Below are positions 26,273-34,324 of a stretch of 64,000 nucleotides of DNA, piece after piece. The stretch spans positions 1-64,000 of the forward strand of contig NZ_JAGPXX010000031.1 of NCBI RefSeq assembly GCF_018070345.1. The letters run 5' to 3'. Under the pieces are notes generated by a model. It searched no databases and was not told the origin of the DNA. It was given only the letters and a program-made list of their open reading frames with translations. The first letter of the stretch is position 1. Each line of letters starts with the position of its first letter. Made by a program: the position numbers and the translations under genes. The stretch comes from Streptomyces sp. F63. Its GTDB lineage: Bacteria; Actinomycetota; Actinomycetes; Streptomycetales; Streptomycetaceae.

Positions 26273-27106
26273 ATGGCTGGACGAGGGGCGGGGCCGGACT
26301 TCGTCGAATCCCTGGCCCGCGGGCTGGACGTGCTGGCCGCCTTCGACACCGACCACCGCAGCATGTCCCTCACCGAGGTGGCCGCCGCGGCCGGGCTCGC
26401 CCGGCCCACCGCGCGCCGGCTTCTGCTGACCCTGGAGGAGCTCGGCTTCGTCCGGTCCTCCGGCAGCGCCTTCCAGCTGACACCCAAGGTGCTCACGCTG
26501 GGCATGGCCTATGTGGGGGCCCTCGGCCTCTGGGACATCGCACGGCCGCACATGGAGGCACTGGTCGCCCGTACCGGGGAGTCCTCCTCCATGGCGCAGC
26601 TGGACGGCTCCGACATCGTCTATGTGGCCCGGGTCTCCGTGCCCAAGATCATCGCCCTGCGGGTGGAGATCGGCACCAGGTTCCCAGCCCCCCGGACTTC
26701 CCAGGGCAAAGTCCTGCTCGCCGCTCTCTCCCCCGCCGAGCTGGCGGCGGCGCTGGCGTTGCCCAGCCGCTCCGGACTGCCCGGGAGCGACCGGGCCACC
26801 CCGGAAGAACTGCACCGGGAACTCACCGAGGTGCGCGCCCGCGGCTGGGCCCTGGCCGACGAGGAACTGGCCCCGGGCGTCCGCTCGGTGGCCGTCCCCG
26901 TGCGGGACGGCACCGGCACCGTCCGGGCCGCCATGAACGTCACCGTGCACGCCGCGGAGACCTCGACCGAGACGCTGCTGCGGGAGCATCTTCCGCTGCT
27001 GCTGCGCACCGCCGGGGACATCAGTGCCGAGTGGGCGCTGTGGCAGTCGCGCCCGCACCGGGAACTGGACCACCGCGCCGAGACGGCCTCAGCCTCGGGC
27101 GGCTGA
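26273..27106 (+). CDS. IclR-family transcriptional regulator
   Basis: A 277-residue regulator. The N-terminal winged helix-turn-helix (residues ~10-70) includes SLARGLDVLAAFD, LTEVAAAAGLARPTARRLL and LGFVRSSG. The effector-binding domain (residues ~85-260) includes SSMAQLDGSDIVYVAR, RFPAPRTSQGKVLLA and GWALADEELAPGVRSVAVPV. The sequence is closest in style to the PcaR/PobR group that senses aromatic acids. GGGAGG precedes ATG 26273. It lies 117 bp past the amidohydrolase gene and probably controls both arms of the island through the paired 16-bp sites. Confidence 0.9.
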   Translation: MAGRGAGPDFVESLARGLDVLAAFDTDHRSMSLTEVAAAAGLARPTARRLLLTLEELGFVRSSGSAFQLTPKVLTLGMAYVGALGLWDIARPHMEALVARTGESSSMAQLDGSDIVYVARVSVPKIIALRVEIGTRFPAPRTSQGKVLLAALSPAELAAALALPSRSGLPGSDRATPEELHRELTEVRARGWALADEELAPGVRSVAVPVRDGTGTVRAAMNVTVHAAETSTETLLREHLPLLLRTAGDISAEWALWQSRPHRELDHRAETASASGG

Positions 27107-27158
27107 GACCGCATACCGGAAACGCGGGGGGCCCGGGCGTACGGGCCGGGTCCGGGGA

Positions 27159-27195
27159 CGCCGAAGGCCCCGCTGGGTCAGCGGGGCCTTCGGCG
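27159..27195. terminator. Bidirectional hairpin terminator between iclR and tmRNA
   Basis: A perfect 17-bp stem (CGCCGAAGGCCCCGCTG at 27159-27175 against 27179-27195) with a 3-base loop, 7 bp past the tmRNA 3' end and downstream of iclR. It can stop both converging transcripts. Confidence 0.88.
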
Positions 27196-27202
27196 CATGG
27201 GA

Positions 27203-27581
27203 TGGTGGAGATGGCGGGAATCGAACCCGCGTCCAACGGTGCGGAAACAGGGCTTCTCCGAGCGCAGTTCGCTGCGATTTTCTCGGCCCCGGAGATCACG
27301 CGAACAAGTCTCCGACGGGCTCAGCCACTGTTTGATTTCCCACCGGCCCCCGTGGCCGGGGCCGGTGGTTTAGATCCCTAGCTGATGCCAGGTTCCGGGA
27401 CGGGATCAAGCCCGGGCTGACACTCCGCAGAGTCGCTGTCTGTTAGATCAGGCAGCGAGGGCGAAGGAATCGCGCTTGGTGTTGGCGATTATTTTTTGCG
27501 ACATATGGTTTACGAGATCATTGCCGCTTCCTCGGCTCGCTTCCCCTGCCTCGACATCCGCTGTCGAAACCGATCATCCCC
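27203..27581 (-). ncRNA. ssrA: tmRNA (SsrA)
   Basis: Transfer-messenger RNA of about 379 nt that rescues stalled ribosomes with SmpB. On the minus strand the 5' end GGGGATGATCGGTTTCGACA (27581 downward) pairs with the 3' acceptor CATCTCCACCA (encoded CCA at 27205-27203). The T-arm GCGGGTTCGATTCCCGC lies just before it. The tag frame is at 27486-27448: resume codon GCC followed by codons for NTKRDSFALAA and a TGA stop, giving tag (A)NTKRDSFALAA with the protease-recognised ALAA end. CCA appears encoded. smpB lies directly upstream on the same strand. Confidence 0.95.
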
Positions 27582-27740
27582 ATGTTGATTTGACAAGCAC
27601 ACCCGGTGTGGCACACCCGGTGGCGCTGTGGTCCATCGTACGTCAACAACCGACGCGGGAGCCAGATCATTCCCGCCGGCCCCCCGCCATGTGTGATCCG
27701 CACCACCCCCGGCCGTCGCGGCCGCGCGGACCGCCTGCGG

Positions 27741-28247
27741 CTAGGCCCGCTGGCGCCGCCGCACCGCCGAGATCGCCCGTTCCGTCTCGCGCCGGTCCTG
27801 CTTCTCCCGCAGCGTCTGCCGCTTGTCGTACTCCTTCTTGCCCTTGGCCAGCGCGATCTCGACCTTGGCCCGGCCCTCCTTGAAGTACAGCTGCAGCGGG
27901 ACGATGGTGTGCCCGCTCTCCTGCGACTTGCGCTCCAGCTTGTCGATCTCCTCCCGGTGGAGCAGCAGCTTCCGCTTCCGCCGGGCCGCATGGTTGGTCC
28001 AGGTGCCCTGGGCGTACTCGGGGATGTGCACGTTGTGCAGCCAGGCCTCGCCGCCGTCCAGCTGGACGAAGCCGTCCACCAGGGAGGCCCTGCCCTGCCG
28101 CAGGGATTTGACCTCGGTGCCGGTCAGCACCAGACCGCACTCGTAGGTGTCCAGGATGGTGTAGTCGTGCCGCGCCTTCTTGTTCTGCGCGATCAGTTTG
28201 CGGCCCGACTCCCTGGCCTTCTCTTTAGCCTTGTTGGTTTTTGCCAT
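27741..28247 (-). CDS. smpB: SsrA-binding protein SmpB
   Basis: A 168-residue RNA-binding protein (usual 150-170) that carries tmRNA into the stalled ribosome. Motifs: [20 protein letters not shown] (residues ~19-38), [20 protein letters not shown] (~41-60), and the C-terminal [20 protein letters not shown] helix that enters the mRNA channel. It lies 18 bp downstream of the S41 protease gene and just before the tmRNA gene. Confidence 0.97.
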   Translation of the reverse strand: MAKTNKAKEKARESGRKLIAQNKKARHDYTILDTYECGLVLTGTEVKSLRQGRASLVDGFVQLDGGEAWLHNVHIPEYAQGTWTNHAARRKRKLLLHREEIDKLERKSQESGHTIVPLQLYFKEGRAKVEIALAKGKKEYDKRQTLREKQDRRETERAISAVRRRQRA

Positions 28248-28265
28248 AGCGCGGCCATTCTCGCA

Positions 28266-29453
28266 CTACGAACCACCCGCGAGGCCAGTCAATACCGTCC
28301 TGGCCCGCCCCTCCACGCCCTCCCGGGCCACCAGGTCCGGGGTGATTCCCTCGCCGTCCACAGTCCGCCCGGAGGGAGTGCGGTAGTGACCGACGGTGAG
28401 CTCGGCGACCGAACCGTCCGGCAGTTCCTCGGGCATCTGGACGGAACCCTTGCCGAAGGTCTCCGTACCGACGACGACCGCCCGGCCCCGGTCCTGCAGC
28501 GCGCCGGCCAGCAACTCGGCGGAGCTCATGGTGCCGCCGTCCACCAGGACGACCAGCGGCAGCCCCTCGGCGGCGCCGCCCTCCTCCGCGTGCAGGGCCC
28601 GCTGCTCGCCGTGCACGTCGTAGGTGGCGACCAGGCCGCCGTCGAGGAAGGCGGAGGCCGCGGTCACCGCCTCGGCGACCAGACCGCCGGGGTTGCCCCG
28701 CAGGTCGAGCAGCACACCGGCGCCGTCCCGGGCCTTCCGCACCGCGCGGACGACCTCCTCGCCGGACCCCTTGGTGAACGAGCCGACCTCGATCAGGGTC
28801 GTACCGTCCGCCGCGGTCCGCGAGGTGACGCTCTCGGTGGCCAGCCTGCGCCGGACCAGGGTCTCCCGCCAGCGGCGGTCGCCGCGCTGCAGGTCCAGCT
28901 CGACGGTGCTGCCCGCCTCGGCGCCCCGGTCGTCGCCGCGGAGCAGGGAGACGACCTCGGTGACGGGCTGCCCGCCGGTCTTCTCACCGTCGACGGCGCG
29001 GAGCCGGTCCCCGGGTCTGATGCCGGCACGGTCGGCGGGGCTGCCGGGCAGGGCCCGCGCCACCTCGATCCGTCCGCCGGCATCGTGCCGGACCCAGATG
29101 CCGACCCCGACGTACCAGCCGTCGAGGCTCTGCCGCAGCCCCTCGTACTCCCCGGCGCTGTAGACGGCGGACCAGCGGTCGCCGCTGCGGCTGACGACTT
29201 CCTCGGCGGCATCGGTCCCGGACTCGCCCGCGGCCATGGCGGCGGCCGCCGCCTCGGCGAGGGCGGTCTCGCCGGATCCGTCACCGGCCGTGTCCGCCAC
29301 CGCATCCGTCCGCGCCGAGGGCCGCTCCCGGGGGCCCTCGTCGAGCCAGCCGCCGGAGACGCCGCCGGTGACGAGGACACTGCCGAGGACCAATGTCAGG
29401 GCCACCCCGCGGCGAAGGCGGCGGGGTGGGACGAACATCGACGAGCCCGACAT
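28266..29453 (-). CDS. S41-family C-terminal processing peptidase with PDZ domain
   Basis: A 395-residue membrane-anchored or secreted serine protease. The N-terminus has a basic stretch and a hydrophobic helix (VALTLVLGSVLVTGGVSGG, residues ~24-42). A PDZ domain (GVGIWVRHDAGG...PADRAGIRPGDRLRAVDG) spans ~120-205. The S41 core has LLDLRGNPGG and GGTMSSAELLAGAL (catalytic Ser near residue 309) and GTETFGKGSVQ (catalytic Lys near 333). Such CtpA-like enzymes trim C-termini of envelope proteins. It sits between ftsX and smpB on the same strand, an order I recall as conserved in Streptomyces. The start ATG 29453 (MSGSSMF) is chosen over an upstream ATG at 29474. Confidence 0.9.
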   Translation of the reverse strand: MSGSSMFVPPRRLRRGVALTLVLGSVLVTGGVSGGWLDEGPRERPSARTDAVADTAGDGSGETALAEAAAAAMAAGESGTDAAEEVVSRSGDRWSAVYSAGEYEGLRQSLDGWYVGVGIWVRHDAGGRIEVARALPGSPADRAGIRPGDRLRAVDGEKTGGQPVTEVVSLLRGDDRGAEAGSTVELDLQRGDRRWRETLVRRRLATESVTSRTAADGTTLIEVGSFTKGSGEEVVRAVRKARDGAGVLLDLRGNPGGLVAEAVTAASAFLDGGLVATYDVHGEQRALHAEEGGAAEGLPLVVLVDGGTMSSAELLAGALQDRGRAVVVGTETFGKGSVQMPEELPDGSVAELTVGHYRTPSGRTVDGEGITPDLVAREGVEGRARTVLTGLAGGS

Positions 29454-29520
29454 GCCGGTGAGTCTAAGCGACACCGAAGCGCCGTACGGGGAGTTGGCCG
29501 TACGGCGCCTTGGACGAACA

Positions 29521-30432
29521 TCACACCTTGAGGTACTTGCGCAGAGCGAAGAAAGCAGCGATCGCGGGCATGAGGAGACCGATCGCCAGCACCAAGGGCA
29601 GTTTGGCGAGGACCACGTCCCAGCCGATGAAGTTGATGAGGTCGATCCGCTCCGCCAGCCAGTTGTTGACGAGGAAGAACTTCCCGAACACCAGCAGGAC
29701 GCAGGCGAAGACGGCGCCGATGAGGCCGGCGATGGCGGCCTCCATGATGAACGGCATCTGGATGTAGAAGCTCGACGCCCCGACCAGCCGCATGATGCCG
29801 GTCTCCCGACGGCGGCTGAACGCCGAGACCCGCACCGTGTTGACGATCAGCATCAGGGCCACGATCAGCATCAGGGCCATCACGACGAGTGCCGCGATGT
29901 TCATGCCGTTCAGCAGATTGAAGAGGTTGTCGAGCACATCCCGTTGGTCCTCGACCGCCTGCACACCGGGGCGGGCCGAGAAGGCGCTCTTGATGACCTG
30001 GTACTTCTCCGGGTCCTTCAGCTTGACCCGGTACGACTCCTGCATCTGGTCCGGGGTGAGCGAGGAGGCCAGCGGGGAGTCGCCGAACTGCTCCTTGTAG
30101 TGCTTGTACGCCTCGTCGCTCGACTCGTGGTGGACGGTGTCGACGACCGGCATCCTCTGCAGCTCGGCCTCGATCTCCTTCTTCTGGTCCGCCGTGACCG
30201 CGCCCTTGGCGCAGTTGGGGTCGCTCTCCGCGTCGTTCTTGTTGCAGAGGAAGATCGAGACGTTGACCTTGTCGTACCAGTAGCCCTTCATGGTGTCGAC
30301 CTGGTCGCGCATCAGCAGGGAGGCGCCGAACAGGCCGAGCGAGAGGGCGACGGAGACGATGACGGCGAAGGTCATCGTGAGATTGCGGCGGAGACCGACG
30401 CTGATCTCCGACAGGACGAACTGGGCGCGCAT
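29521..30432 (-). CDS. ftsX: Cell division protein FtsX
   Basis: A 303-residue membrane protein with four helices. A cytoplasmic N-terminus (MRAQFVLSEISVGLRRNLTM) leads to TM1 (residues ~20-42), a large outer domain with two Cys (FLCNKNDAESDPNCAKG), then TM2-TM4 in the last 130 residues with the FtsX/MacB-type motif RETGIMRLVGAS. With FtsE it forms an ABC-like complex that transmits to peptidoglycan hydrolases at the envelope. It follows ftsE by 42 bp. Confidence 0.96.
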   Translation of the reverse strand: MRAQFVLSEISVGLRRNLTMTFAVIVSVALSLGLFGASLLMRDQVDTMKGYWYDKVNVSIFLCNKNDAESDPNCAKGAVTADQKKEIEAELQRMPVVDTVHHESSDEAYKHYKEQFGDSPLASSLTPDQMQESYRVKLKDPEKYQVIKSAFSARPGVQAVEDQRDVLDNLFNLLNGMNIAALVVMALMLIVALMLIVNTVRVSAFSRRRETGIMRLVGASSFYIQMPFIMEAAIAGLIGAVFACVLLVFGKFFLVNNWLAERIDLINFIGWDVVLAKLPLVLAIGLLMPAIAAFFALRKYLKV

Positions 30433-30474
30433 GATGTCCTTTCAGGGTGTGGCCCGCGGCTACGGTGTGGTCAC

Positions 30475-31164
30475 TCAGTGCGCGTAGCCGTAGACACCGC
30501 GCGACTGGTCGCGCACCAGCCGGCCCTTCTCCAGCTCGATGACGCGCTTGCGCATCTGGTCGACGATCTGCTGGTCGTGGGTCGCCATCACCACGGTCGT
30601 ACCGGTCCGGTTGATCCGGTCCAGCAGCTTCATGATGCCGACCGAGGTCTGCGGGTCCAGGTTGCCCGTCGGCTCGTCCGCGATCAGCAGCATCGGGCGG
30701 TTGACGAACGCCCGGGCGATCGCCACCCGCTGCTGCTCACCGCCGGACAGCTCCCCCGGCATCCGGTCGTCCTTGCCGCCCAGCCCGACCAGGTCGAGCA
30801 CCTCGGGGACCGTCTTGCGGATCTGCGCCCGCGGCTTGCCGATCACTTCGAGGGCGAAGGCGACGTTCTCCCCGACCGTCTTGTTGGGAAGCAGCCGGAA
30901 GTCCTGGAAGACGGTGCCCAGCTGGCGCCGCATCTGCGGGACCTTCCAGTTGGAGAGCCGCGCCAGGTCCTTGCCCAGGACGTGCACCGACCCGCTGCTC
31001 GCCCGCTCCTCGCGGAGCAGCAGCCGCAGGAAGGTGGACTTGCCCGAGCCTGAGGAGCCCACGAGGAAGACGAACTCGCCCTTCTCGACCTCCAGCGAGA
31101 CATCCCGCAGCGCGGGCCTCGTCTGCTTGGGGTAGGACTTGGATACGTTGTCGAATCGGATCAC
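30475..31164 (-). CDS. ftsE: Cell division ATP-binding protein FtsE
   Basis: A 229-residue ABC ATPase, the exact usual FtsE length. Walker A is GSSGSGKST (residues ~36-44), the Q-loop is [14 protein letters not shown], the signature is LSGGEQQR (~140), and Walker B is [13 protein letters not shown]. It pairs with FtsX at the inner face of the membrane. The start is GTG 31164 ([14 protein letters not shown]), where the family begins. The frame stays open upstream to an ATG near 31330 ([10 protein letters not shown]), but that extension is not FtsE-like and is probably untranslated. Confidence 0.96.
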   Translation of the reverse strand: MIRFDNVSKSYPKQTRPALRDVSLEVEKGEFVFLVGSSGSGKSTFLRLLLREERASSGSVHVLGKDLARLSNWKVPQMRRQLGTVFQDFRLLPNKTVGENVAFALEVIGKPRAQIRKTVPEVLDLVGLGGKDDRMPGELSGGEQQRVAIARAFVNRPMLLIADEPTGNLDPQTSVGIMKLLDRINRTGTTVVMATHDQQIVDQMRKRVIELEKGRLVRDQSRGVYGYAH

Positions 31165-31496
31165 GGGTGCACCACGGTCGACCTTGTAGAGAGGGGACGC
31201 GGGACGCCGTACAGCCCAGCTGTGGCGCCCGCCGGTGAGCGTGACCATACGCGAACCCGGCGGAGTCGTGCAGTCGTCGCCCTCGTATGAGCGCTGATTC
31301 ACGGCACCTTCGGGAATAAACCAGGCCATAGCGGCCGTGCCGCGCCCCGGGCGCCCTGCTGATCCGCTCCGGGTCTCCTCCCGGTGCGCCGGATCGCCGG
31401 GAAGCTGGCACAGTGGTATGGGAAACGGAACCGCTCCCCCGGATGGGGAACGGACGCACTCCCCCGGGCGTTGGCCCCAGGTGAGGAGGAGATCGC
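31165..31496. other. Divergent promoter region of ftsE and a small membrane-protein gene
   Basis: 332 bp between the ftsE start (left) and the 63-aa gene (right). It should hold promoters for both. I find no convincing -35/-10 pair. A 55-codon open extension in phase with ftsE is present but lacks homology. The right end has the strong GGAGGAG of the small gene. Confidence 0.45.
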
Positions 31497-31688
31497 ATGA
31501 CATGCGACCGACTGGTGTGCGCCAATTGCGCGGGCCCGGTGTGCGAGGGGCGCTGCGCCGTCTGCCGCGCCAGCAGAGAGCGGCTCCAGCACCAGAACGG
31601 CCCTCTGGCGAGCCTCTCCCCGGCCGCACTGATCGCGCTGGTGGCCACACTCGTCGCCGTGGCCCTGCTGGCGCACCAGACCGCGTAG
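31497..31688 (+). CDS. Small Cys-rich single-pass membrane protein
   Basis: A 63-residue protein preceded by a strong GAGGAGGAG ribosome-binding site. Residues 3-23 contain six Cys in a knuckle-like pattern ([19 protein letters not shown] and CRA), suggesting a zinc or disulphide module. Residues ~38-60 ([20 protein letters not shown]) form one membrane helix. I do not know a function. I recall a similar small protein beside ftsE in other Streptomyces, which with the ribosome-binding site makes it likely real. Confidence 0.75.
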   Translation: MTCDRLVCANCAGPVCEGRCAVCRASRERLQHQNGPLASLSPAALIALVATLVAVALLAHQTA

Positions 31689-31877
31689 ACGGCGGCGCAT
31701 CACACGCCGCTCCGGCTGTCGACCCGGGCGGCCTTCCGCGGCCCGCCGCGCGGCCCTGAACGCCTCGGGCACGGACGACCACGAGGGCCCCCGAACGCGA
31801 CTGCGGTCCGGGCCCCCCGACTGTGCTCACACGCCCTGTGGCGGGCGTGTGCCGTACTCGGCGACCGGGCGGACCGG

Positions 31878-32828
31878 TCAGGCAGCGGCGCCACCGCGGC
31901 CGGCCACGATCTGCGGCAGGAAGCGGAAGCCGATGCCACCGGCGATCATCGTCGCCGCACCGATCAGCAGGAACGCGGTCTCGGAGGCGCCGGTCTCGGC
32001 CAGCTCCTCCTTGGCCTCACTCTGCTCGACCGGCTGCGCACCGATGTTGTTGGTGTCGGTGCCCGCGTCGATACCGGTGTCGATGTTGCCGCCGGTGTCG
32101 GGGCCGGGGTTGTTGCCGCCACCGGTGCCACCGGTGTCGCCGGAACCGCCCGTGTCACCGGAACCGCCGGTGTCACCGCCGCCGGTGCCGCCACCGTTGC
32201 CGGAACCGCCGTTGTCACCGGAACCGCCGTTGTCACCGGAACCGCCGGTGTCACCGCCGCCGGTGCCCCCACCGTTGCCGGAACCGCCGTTGTCACCGGA
32301 ACCGCCGTTGTCACCGCCGCCGTCACCGCCGCCGATACCACCACCGATACCGCCGCCGATGCCACCACCGTCGGCACCGCCGTCACCACCGCCGATAGCA
32401 CCACCGTCGGCACCACCGTCGGCACCGCCGTCACCACCGCCGATACCGCCGCCGATGCCACCACCGTCGGCACCACCGTCGGCACCGCCGTCACCACCGC
32501 CGATAGCACCACCGTCGGCACCACCATCGGCACCGCCGTCACCACCGCCGATAGCACCACCGTCGGCACCGCCGTCCGTGCCACCGTTGCCGGCGCCGCC
32601 GTCCTCCTCGCCACACTCTGAGGGGAGGACGTCGCAGGGGTCGGGCTCGTCGGCCTGGATGCCGACCTCGATGTTCCCCTCCTCCACGGAGGCCTTGGTG
32701 CTGAGCCCGCCGATCTCGACGTCGACGCCGACGGCCTGTGCGGCGCCCGCGGCGGTCAGGGAGGCTCCGGCAGCGATCACCGCGCCGGCGGTTATGCGCG
32801 CAACGCGCAACCGCGTCTTCTTCGTCAT
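31878..32828 (-). CDS. Sortase-type LAETG surface protein with Gly/Asp-rich repeats
   Basis: A 316-residue exported protein. The signal peptide has basic KKTRLRVAR, a hydrophobic stretch and a cleavage near AAQA (residue ~32). A short globular part with two Cys ([10 protein letters not shown]) follows. Residues ~75-255 are degenerate repeats of [14 protein letters not shown] and [13 protein letters not shown] blocks. The C-terminus is a sorting signal: LAETG (276-280), a hydrophobic helix, and a basic end. LAxTG is the motif of Streptomyces class E sortases, so it is probably wall-linked. The repeat DNA is low complexity and prone to length change. No sortase gene is adjacent. Confidence 0.85.
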   Translation of the reverse strand: MTKKTRLRVARITAGAVIAAGASLTAAGAAQAVGVDVEIGGLSTKASVEEGNIEVGIQADEPDPCDVLPSECGEEDGGAGNGGTDGGADGGAIGGGDGGADGGADGGAIGGGDGGADGGADGGGIGGGIGGGDGGADGGADGGAIGGGDGGADGGGIGGGIGGGIGGGDGGGDNGGSGDNGGSGNGGGTGGGDTGGSGDNGGSGDNGGSGNGGGTGGGDTGGSGDTGGSGDTGGTGGGNNPGPDTGGNIDTGIDAGTDTNNIGAQPVEQSEAKEELAETGASETAFLLIGAATMIAGGIGFRFLPQIVAGRGGAAA

Positions 32829-33151
32829 CTAGCTGCTACCCCCAGTAGCTGATCTCGTCAGTGGAGCAGCCATGCATGGGCTGTTGGTCGTAGTGGGTAG
32901 GAGCGACGCGGGACTCTCGTTCCGCCCGCCCCCCCTTAGCGCCCGCGCCCAGACATGGGCATGCCGAGCGTCACCCTTCCCAAGATTCACAGCAGCGTCA
33001 AGCGCGTTGGGCGCGCTATGTCCGTTGCGTGACCACTTGGACCGCGGGCACGCACAGGACTGTGACGAAAACGGCAACTGCCGCCCTTGCGGCGGCAGTT
33101 GCCGTTCACTGCATTCCTCGAACGGGGCCGGGGACGATGCCGGCGGGCGGG
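32829..33151. other. Region between prfB and the surface protein gene
   Basis: 323 bp without a gene. It holds the prfB terminator hairpin at 33070-33106. The rest should contain the surface protein promoter. Around 32985-33003 (AAGATTCACAGCAGCGTCA) the sequence is less GC-rich than its surroundings, but no clear promoter consensus is seen. Confidence 0.5.
33070..33106 (-). terminator. prfB hairpin terminator
   Basis: A perfect 16-bp stem (AACGGCAACTGCCGCC at 33070-33085 with 33091-33106) and a 5-base loop, 45 bp past the prfB stop. Leftward reading ends in TTTTCGTC, a partial U-tract. Confidence 0.88.
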
Positions 33152-34258
33152 CTACTTCTCCCGCTGCTTGCGCCAGCGGATACCGGACTCGATGAAGCCG
33201 TCGATGTCGCCGTCGAGGACGGCCTGCGGGTTGCCCACCTCGAACTCCGTGCGCAGATCCTTGACCATCTGGTACGGGTGCAGCACGTAGGAACGCATCT
33301 GGTTGCCCCAGGAGCCCGAGCCCTCGCCCTTGAGGGCGTCCATCTTGGCCTGTTCCTCCTGGCGGCGGCGCTCCAGCAGCTTCGCCTGGAGGACGTTCAT
33401 GGCGCTGGCCTTGTTCTGGATCTGCGAGCGCTCGTTCTGGCAGGAGACGACGATGCCGGTCGGGATGTGGGTCAGCCGGACCGCGGAGTCGGTGGTGTTG
33501 ACTCCCTGGCCGCCGGGCCCGGAGGAGCGGTAGACGTCGACGCGGAGGTCGGACTCGTCGATGTCGATGTGGTCGGTCTGCTCGACCACGGGGAGCACCT
33601 CGACCCCCGCGAAGGAGGTCTGGCGGCGGCCCTGGTTGTCGAACGGGGAGATGCGCACCAGGCGGTGCGTGCCCTGCTCGACCGAGAGGGTGCCGTAGGC
33701 GTACGGGGCCTGGACGGCGAAGGTCGTCGACTTGATCCCGGCCTCTTCGGCGTAGGACGTCTCGTAGACCTCGGTCTTGTATCCGTGCCGCTCGGCCCAG
33801 CGCAGGTACATGCGCTGCAGTTGCTCGGCGAAGTCCGCGGCGTCCACGCCGCCGGCCTCGGCGCGGATGTTCACCAGCGCCTCGCGGGCGTCGTACTCGC
33901 CGGACAGGAGGGTGCGGACCTCCATCTCCTCGACGGCCTTCCGGACCGAGCGGAGCTCGCTCTCGGCCTCCTCGCGGGTGTCGGCGTCGTCCTCGGACTC
34001 GGCCAGCTCGAAGAGGACCGAGAGGTCGTCGATCCGGCCGCGCAACTCCTCGGCCCGGCGGAGCTGTCCCTGCAGGTAGGACAGCTTGCTGGTGACCTTC
34101 TGCGCGTTCTCGACGTCGTCCCAGAGGTCCGGGGCCGCCGCCTGCTCCTCCAGCTCGGCGATATCGGCCCTCATCCGGTCGAGGTCCAGGACGGCCTCGA
34201 TCGACTCCATGGTCGAGGAGAGGGACTTCAGCTCTTCGGATACATCGACGACTGCCAC
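33152..34258 (-). CDS. prfB: Peptide chain release factor 2
   Basis: A 368-residue class I release factor for UGA and UAA. It has the RF2 stop-codon-recognition tripeptide SPF (in VRISPFDNQ) and the catalytic GGQ loop ([17 protein letters not shown]). The frame is continuous: there is no in-frame TGA near codon 26, so the programmed +1 frameshift used by E. coli prfB is absent. It is transcribed alone, with a strong hairpin after it and a kinase gene 66 bp upstream on the same strand. Confidence 0.96.
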   Translation of the reverse strand: MAVVDVSEELKSLSSTMESIEAVLDLDRMRADIAELEEQAAAPDLWDDVENAQKVTSKLSYLQGQLRRAEELRGRIDDLSVLFELAESEDDADTREEAESELRSVRKAVEEMEVRTLLSGEYDAREALVNIRAEAGGVDAADFAEQLQRMYLRWAERHGYKTEVYETSYAEEAGIKSTTFAVQAPYAYGTLSVEQGTHRLVRISPFDNQGRRQTSFAGVEVLPVVEQTDHIDIDESDLRVDVYRSSGPGGQGVNTTDSAVRLTHIPTGIVVSCQNERSQIQNKASAMNVLQAKLLERRRQEEQAKMDALKGEGSGSWGNQMRSYVLHPYQMVKDLRTEFEVGNPQAVLDGDIDGFIESGIRWRKQREK

Positions 34259-34324
34259 GCCCCCCAGCCTAACGGCTTCCGGCCGGAGACCGCGCAGAGG
34301 CGGGTGCGGGGCGCCCGCGGGGGC

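Noticed and set aside
21149-27106. Recent horizontal transfer of the catabolic island
   Set aside because: GC content and codon choice match the neighbours by eye and no integrase, tRNA attachment site or IS remnant is visible; tmRNA is adjacent but shows no duplicated 3' end.
27203-27236. tRNA-like 3' half (T-arm plus acceptor)
   Set aside because: It is the 3' end of tmRNA; the matching 5' half lies 345 nt away and the tag frame is in between.
31165-31332. N-terminal extension of FtsE beginning [10 protein letters not shown]
   Set aside because: FtsE proteins start at the MIRFDNV-like position; the extension has no homology and no ribosome-binding site.
32100-32590. Dense short repeats that might be a CRISPR array or minisatellite
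   Set aside because: The repeats are in frame inside a secreted protein with signal peptide and LAETG signal; there are no unique spacers of constant length.
33152-34258. Programmed frameshift in prfB
   Set aside because: The frame is continuous over 368 codons with no early in-frame TGA.
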